A DNA stretch of 64,000 nucleotides from Lenzites betulinus. Its lineage: Eukaryota > Basidiomycota > Agaricomycetes > Polyporales > Polyporaceae. Positions 59,645 through 64,000 of the stretch are shown here, one piece after another (the stretch's first letter is position 1; each line of letters starts with the position of its first letter). The notes beneath the pieces were generated by a model. It worked only from the letters and a program-made list of their open reading frames with translations, ran no database searches and had not been told where the DNA came from. The position numbers and the translations under genes were made by a program. The stretch lies in contig JABYQU010000022.1 of assembly GCA_022264855.1 (NCBI GenBank), positions 470,344 to 534,343 on the forward strand, written 5' to 3'.

Positions 59645-60797
59645 ATGACTCTCAAACTCAAACCAAGCAGTTCACCTCCTGCGTCTCCCTTCTCGTGGGA
59701 CATCTCCCCACACACACCAGTCTCGCGCCACTCCGTCGAACCACCGCCATCCCCTCCGACAGCATGGCTTACCGCGCGAGATATGAAGACATTCGGAGCC
59801 GAGCCGCTTGAGCTGCAGGTTGGAATTGTAAAGTGCAAAGACTGTCTCAAGCCGATCTTGCGCAGCGCTGCATCAGAGCACGCAGGTCAGTAATCGTTAG
59901 TACGCGTTAAAGGCAGCCCCTTCATTGTGGTTTCAGACAATTGCGCCAAGATTCGGTCTGGCGGAAAGAAGGGTATCAAAGGCAAACTCGGGGCGGATGC
60001 AGATCCAGGTATGCAGGACCCCCCGCAACCATCGCACGTATGGCCTTCATCCTCATCTGGCAGACAAGAAGGGAAAGAAGCGTAAGGCGGAGGACGAGCT
60101 CGAGGACCCGAACGCGCCGAAGACGAAGAAGCAGGCTCGCACCCGTGTCAAGGGACCCGTCGACTACGACAAGCAATGCGGCGTCATTAACGACAAAGGC
60201 CTCCCCTGCTCTCGTTCGCTCACATGCAAGTCTCATTCCATGGGCGCGAAGCGGTCCGTGCAAGGCCGTTCCAAGGGCTATGATGAGCTGCTCCTCGAGT
60301 GGAATCGCGCCAACAACCCGAACTGGGTCGAGCCCGTGAAGAAGGAAAGCAAGGCCGAGCGTAAGGAGCGCAAAGAGCGAGAGAAGGCCGAGAAGAAACG
60401 ACTAGCTATGGAGGCGGCGGCGGCCAATGGTGCCGACGTTACCAAGAAGAGCGCGAACGCTGTGAATGGCGGAGCGACGAAGAAGGGGAAGAAGGCCGCC
60501 GCCGCCGTTTCTGCTGCCACGGCCGCTGTTTCTGCCGCAGCGCACGTCGGGCCGGCGGACGATGTCTACGAGAACCTCGACGACCTCGACTCCGAAAACG
60601 AGCTCGACTCCTTGGTCCGCGCCGTACGCCTTGGTCATAGTCGCAGTATCATAGGCACCCCGCTAGCCGTCCCGTGCGATACAAGTTCGTGGTTCGTCCT
60701 TCGTCGGGAGCGCTTGCGGACTTGCAACCAGTTACTAGCGAATGCTCTCATGCCTTCGCGCAGTGCGGCTGTCCCCGTAGTGAGCAGGCTTACGTAG
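59645..60797 (+). CDS. SAGA complex subunit Sgf73 / ataxin-7-like (SCA7 domain)
   Basis: Three exons, 59645..59885, 59937..60008 and 60064..60797, total 1047 nt, 348 aa. Sgf73 anchors the deubiquitinase module (Ubp8-Sgf11-Sus1) to SAGA. An N-terminal zinc-binding motif (VGIVKCKDCLKPILR...EHADNC) is followed by the SCA7 domain at about 135-190: DKQCGVINDKGLPCSRSLTC then KSHSMGAKRSVQGRSKGYDE, with zinc ligands near C143, C153, C159 and H162. A Lys/Glu/Ala-rich charged region follows, then a conserved C-terminal block (NELDSLVRAV, TPLAVPCDTSSWFVLRRERL). The reading frame opens upstream of 60064, but splicing at 60009-60063 is required to join residues 104 and 105 in phase. Confidence 0.92.
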
Positions 60798-61180
60798 GGG
60801 CCATTGATTTATCTTCACTTCTACATACTGCACACGGTACATGTCGCTCTCAAATTGACCGCAGCTATTCCCCGACGGACCATTCGCCTAGTACATCTCA
60901 GTGTAACAATAGTATCGTCGTTTCCCGAGGTAGACTACCACACATGTACGACACAGAAAGGATACATTTCCCGGATTCCCCCTCCCTCTGCTGCCCCCTC
61001 CCGTCAGTTTGTGAATTACGGACAATATCGCCCAAAACGCATCAAATATCCACATCGAGCACCATCCCGTTTCTCCGCGTCCTTCATCCGACCCTTACGA
61101 CTCTTCCTTCAGACACTCGTCGGCTTCGTGGGCTTTGGGTACAATGGGTAGTGCCAGCAACGCGAACGACAGGTAGACGT
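60798..61180. other. 3' flank of Sgf73, no gene seen
   Basis: Probable 3' UTR and spacer before the repeat mosaic. Nothing else was identified. Confidence 0.5.
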
Positions 61181-61240
61181 AGGCTAGAACCTCTTAGGAG
61201 GAGGGGTGGTGGTGACCCCCGTGGGAACGTCGGAGTATGG
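61181..61240 (+). repeat. left outer inverted repeat copy
   Basis: Contains AGAACCTCTTAGGAGGAGGG and the core GTGACCCCCGTGGGAACG, then TCGGAGTATGG. Its reverse complement is found at 62891-62940 with only a few changes. Confidence 0.85.
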
Positions 61241-61737
61241 AAATCTTGACATATTCTGACAGCTCTCTGACAGGACACCCTCAGCAGTCGCGCGGGCTGT
61301 AAGTCGAGTACGGTACGGTTATAAAGTAGTCTTGTCCCTTCCTGCCACACTACAGTTAGTGTATGATACTGTCCCCCCGGTCATTCTTGTTGGGTATTGA
61401 ATTTCTACCACGCGACAAGTGCCGCATCTCAAATCCGCATCACTTTCAAGTAAAATACGGCCTTGGCCTCGTTCAGGAAAGGGGCCTGTTCCTTGTCATT
61501 GCTCTTTGATCCGGCAGTTAACACACCCTTGTCATACCTCCGTGTTGCAATCATACATGTTTTCGCCGCTATTCTGCGCTCACGGGACGCAGGCTGCTCA
61601 ATATACGCGCAATGCGACTGCCCGACGGGTCCCAAAACGGACGAGGAGCTCTGAGGGCATTTGTGCCGACGGCATCTTCCAACTCCGACGTTCCCACTAG
61701 GCTCGTAAACCAGCCTCTAGTTCTTGCGGAAGATACT

Positions 61738-61811
61738 CGTTCCTTTAGAATAGAGGCTGGACTCTCCGAGGGGGGGGGTCGCGGGTGACCCCCGTGGGAA
61801 CGGCGGAGTAC
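61738..61811 (+). repeat. left inner inverted repeat copy
   Basis: Begins GTTCCTTTAGAATAGAGGCT, continues with GGACTCTCCGAG and nine Gs, and ends with the core and CGGCGGAGTACG. The G-run half pairs with 62841-62889; the GAATAGAGGCTGGA part pairs with the end of the right outer copy (62932-62958). Confidence 0.85.
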
Positions 61812-62120
61812 GAACGTGCCGACGGCAGGAACGCCTTCAGAGCTCTTCGTCCCAATCGGGATATGTCGCGTCGCGCGTGAAGCAGACGCGTTATGTTGTC
61901 GTCCTTACCTCATAATCAAGACCCCGTCGTTACCTTTCAAAAAAGCCGACATGCAGTCTGAAGGAGAAACAGAATCTGAAGAAGGTCGACACTACGCAGT
62001 AAAACGACAGTACTTACGCATATGCTAGGCAGAGAACAGCGCGTCGAAAACTATACGGGTTACGTGCATGTATGTGCATAGTATACTGTTTTGATATGTG
62101 CTGACATTTTTGTGATATAG

Positions 62121-62612
62121 AATGCGCACCTGCGCAACACGTTCGACAACTTCGCGTTGTCCGCGCTTGCGCCCAGTGGTATCCCGCGTCGAGCACCCCT
62201 CGGCATATATACGCATGGATCTCCGCCCGGGAATGCCCTGTGGCCCTACCCGACCAGCCCACCGTGGACGCCAAGGTTCACTCCGACAGCGACGATGCCC
62301 TCAACTCCGGTTCAAGACTCAGCATCATACTCGTACATCTATACTTCAGGTTCTTACTCCTCCGGGTCGGAGGGTATGCGGACTCTTTCTACGCCCTTTG
62401 CGGAGCCTCTGCGACCCGACGTGCCATGCATGCCACACGAAACGCCGCGAGACCGCATAGAGCGCGTCATTGTGGACGGGCTCCTCGCTGATATCGCCCT
62501 CCCGGAGGCCCGCGATAACTCTCGTAGCCACTGGCATCGCAGCCTCTCGGAGGTCAAATCCATGCTTAACCTGAAAGTCGTGCAGCGTTGTGATGGCGCA
62601 TTTCTCACTTAG
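62121..62612 (+). pseudogene. truncated gene fragment inside the repeat element
   Basis: An open segment preceded by a TGATATAG acceptor-like site reads AHLRNTFDNFALSALAPSGI, then SPPGNALWPYPTSPPWTPRF, TPTATMPSTPVQDSASYSY and, near the end, RDRIERVIVDGLLADIALPE before a stop. The composition and Thr/Pro/Ser phrasing look like a real, conserved fungal protein interior, not a chance frame. No start, no upstream exon in phase and no downstream exon were found, and the segment lies between inverted repeats, so capture of part of a host gene is the likely origin. The family was not identified. Confidence 0.4.
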
Positions 62613-62840
62613 GAGGACTTCCAGGTCGGCGACAGAGGTGACGGCGTGGTTTGCGGGCATGTTCCCGGGGGAGGCGGTTCAGGACAAGGTGCAAACGACA
62701 TTCTAAGAGTAAGGTAGTCGTTACAGGTAGCGGTACTGTGCCAGTCGAGACCCGAGAGTGCGCCGCTGCGTCCGAGACGGGCGTGTCTTCACTGGGTCTT
62801 CACTAAAGCTGTCAAGAAATGTCAAGACTTTCGAGCTCAG

Positions 62841-62889
62841 ACGTTCCCACGGGGGTCACCCGCGACCCCCCCCCCTCGGAGAGTCCTGC
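62841..62889 (-). repeat. right inner inverted repeat copy
   Basis: Reverse complement of the left inner type: core CGTTCCCACGGGGGTCAC, then CCGCGAC, a run of Cs and CTCGGAGAGTCC. It is fused directly to the right outer copy. Confidence 0.85.
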
Positions 62890-62890
62890 C

Positions 62891-62958
62891 TACGTTCCCA
62901 CGGGGGTCACCACCACCCCTCCTCCTAAGAGGTTCCAGCCTCTATTCAAAAGGGAACG
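62891..62958 (-). repeat. right outer inverted repeat copy
   Basis: The core is followed by CACCACCCCTCCTCCTAAGA and GGTTCCAGCCTCTATTC; it pairs with 61181-61240 for most of its length and with the start of 61738-61811 at its outer end. Confidence 0.85.
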
Positions 62959-63847
62959 ATTGTCTTCCCCCGTTGAACTACATCAGCAAATGTGCACACC
63001 TTCATGCCGGCCCTGGTAGGGAGCTATAGACATGGCAGGGCCCTATCGCATTGGCCGAGCTTGAACCAGGTCCATGGAAGCACCATGGGAGCCACAGGGA
63101 CTGGGTGGGGCCTTGCAAGCGGGCGCGGGGCTCTGTAGGATCGCCGCCGGGAGATCTACAGATGCTGGCTGGAGGTCGTACATAGTCCCATAGGTGCTGT
63201 AGGGGCTTGCAGTCGCTCGCATGGAGGTATCTATAGCTTTGGATCCTGTCCAGCAAGCTGCTGTGAATCTCTAACGTCTCGGGCAGGACCTGTAAGGCTA
63301 CAAACGACGATATCTTATGAACCTCATATCCGGTACCATATAGAGACATACGAGACATTTCATTAGTGCAGGATGAACGCCAGACAGTGCTATGGATACA
63401 TGGGCAACAAGTAATGTAAGGGAAAGGGGACCGGTAGAAACCTGGAACTAGCAAGAGGGACGTGCTGGGCTGGCCACAACCAGGCATAGCAGGGCAAGGG
63501 ACAACGAGTGGCGCCGTGGAGCTTGGAAGCGAAGTGAAACAGACGGTCCCAGACTAGCAGCACAGATGCTTAGGTCGTTGGCAGCACAGGCCGTCGGGGA
63601 GCATGCACAAGACAGACACCAGGGTCGGAAAGACAGCAGAGAGCAAGCGAGACCGGAAATAAGACGCATGCACGCGCGCCCATTGGCAATCTGGAGTCGA
63701 GAGAGAGTTGAGAGAGAGTTTGAGTGCGGATTCGTCGAGGGCGGAGAACATGTTGAACGCATTGATATGTTATGGATCACAGGTTCTAGTGTGACGTGCC
63801 ATATCAGCCTGTCGATCAGTGCGGACTCGGAAAGTGACGCAACATAC
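62959..63847. other. intergenic or intronic region, no gene seen
   Basis: No clear coding exon. Minus-strand frames at 63002-63487 and 63448-63990 are Ser/Cys/Leu-rich and lack family features. If the exon at the right edge is real, part of this region may be its introns or 3' UTR. Confidence 0.4.
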
Positions 63848-64000
63848 TTCAATGCCAGTGATGTTCGAGCTAGCGACCTGTTTGCCTTTTGCTTTTGCAG
63901 TGGCTCTTTTGGCATCGTCGCGTGCGAGCATGCGGGTGAACGCCGTATCCGTGTCCGGCTTCTCTTCGGTGTCGCTTGAAGCATCACCAAATATCTGGCT
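63848..64000 (-). CDS. possible internal exon of a gene extending beyond the window
   Basis: Reading inward from the right edge, the minus strand is open with a typical charged composition (SQIFGDASSDTEEKPDTDTA, then RMLARDDAKRATAKAKGKQV) and reaches a good donor (GAA|GTATGT at 63847). The gene start is to the right of base 64000, and the next exon to the left was not found. It resembles a linker region of a nuclear protein, but no family can be named. Confidence 0.35.

Larger units (their letters stand above)
61181..62958. mobile_element. small non-autonomous element: nested inverted repeats around a gene fragment
   Basis: Four copies of a repeat with the core GTGACCCCCGTGGGAACG are arranged two to the left (61181-61240 and 61738-61811) and two to the right in inverse orientation (62841-62889 and 62891-62958). 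The left outer and right outer copies match over about 50 bp (CCTCTTAGGAGGAGGGGTGG then the core). The left inner and right inner copies match each other better (GGACTCTCCGAGG, a run of Gs, GTCGCGG, then the core). The enclosed DNA contains a short coding-like fragment. No transposase gene is present. Class is unknown; a terminal-inverted-repeat element or nested pair fits best. Confidence 0.7.

Noticed and set aside
62346..62660. Minus-strand ORF of 104 codons within the repeat element
   Set aside because: Antisense to the more protein-like plus-strand fragment; no splice or start support.
63448..63990. Minus-strand ORF of 180 codons at the right edge
   Set aside because: Frame is Ser/Cys/Leu-rich and conflicts with the better charged exon 63848-64000 that ends in a good donor.

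Overview
The window is nuclear DNA of a filamentous basidiomycete, most likely a mushroom-forming Agaricomycete. The evidence is very dense 50-60 bp GT-AG introns, some genes with more than ten exons, gene spacing of a few hundred bases, GC-rich coding exons, and basidiomycete-type protein sequences. I rebuilt the gene models by hand from splice sites. In nearly every multi-exon model the exon lengths sum to a multiple of three and the protein reads through a recognisable family.

Layout, left to right. 0-7.6 kb: tail of a ZIP zinc transporter, an F-BAR/RhoGAP regulator and an F-box/LRR-like protein. 7.6-17.3 kb: a repeat-rich accessory block holding a minisatellite and a probable Mutator-like (MULE) DNA transposon. 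The transposon carries one intact reading frame that splices to about 1695 aa and joins a GCM-type zinc finger, a DDE transposase core, a USP-like cysteine peptidase and a PHD finger. 17.3-18.9 kb: divergent histone H4 and H3 genes. 19.1-31.2 kb: a DOPA-dioxygenase-like protein, MOZART1, SF3B1, AP-1 gamma-adaptin and a forkhead factor. 32.2-47.4 kb: DNA ligase IV (28 exons), PAT1, a type II membrane glycosyltransferase, TMA16 and a Gin4/Cdr2/Hsl1-type kinase. 47.9-49.7 kb: an unrecognised plus-strand gene with incomplete structure. 50.5-60.8 kb: a CCCH/RBR ubiquitin ligase, glycogen debranching enzyme and the SAGA subunit Sgf73. 61.2-63.0 kb: a small mosaic of inverted terminal-type repeats around a truncated gene fragment. 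The right edge holds a possible exon of a minus-strand gene that starts outside the window.

Most genes are housekeeping and unrelated in pathway. The organisation is nonetheless regular: many neighbours are head-to-head with 280-410 bp between start codons (H4/H3, DODA-like/MOZART1, AP-1 gamma/forkhead, LIG4/PAT1, glycosyltransferase/TMA16, debrancher/Sgf73), so shared bidirectional promoters are likely.

The most unusual item is the multidomain transposase. If expressed as modelled, one element-encoded protein would combine DNA recognition, DDE catalysis, a deubiquitinase-like fold and a chromatin reader. The second is the repeat mosaic near 61-63 kb, which looks like a non-autonomous element carrying a captured host gene fragment. 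All family names are by-eye assignments from motifs and length; no database search was run.
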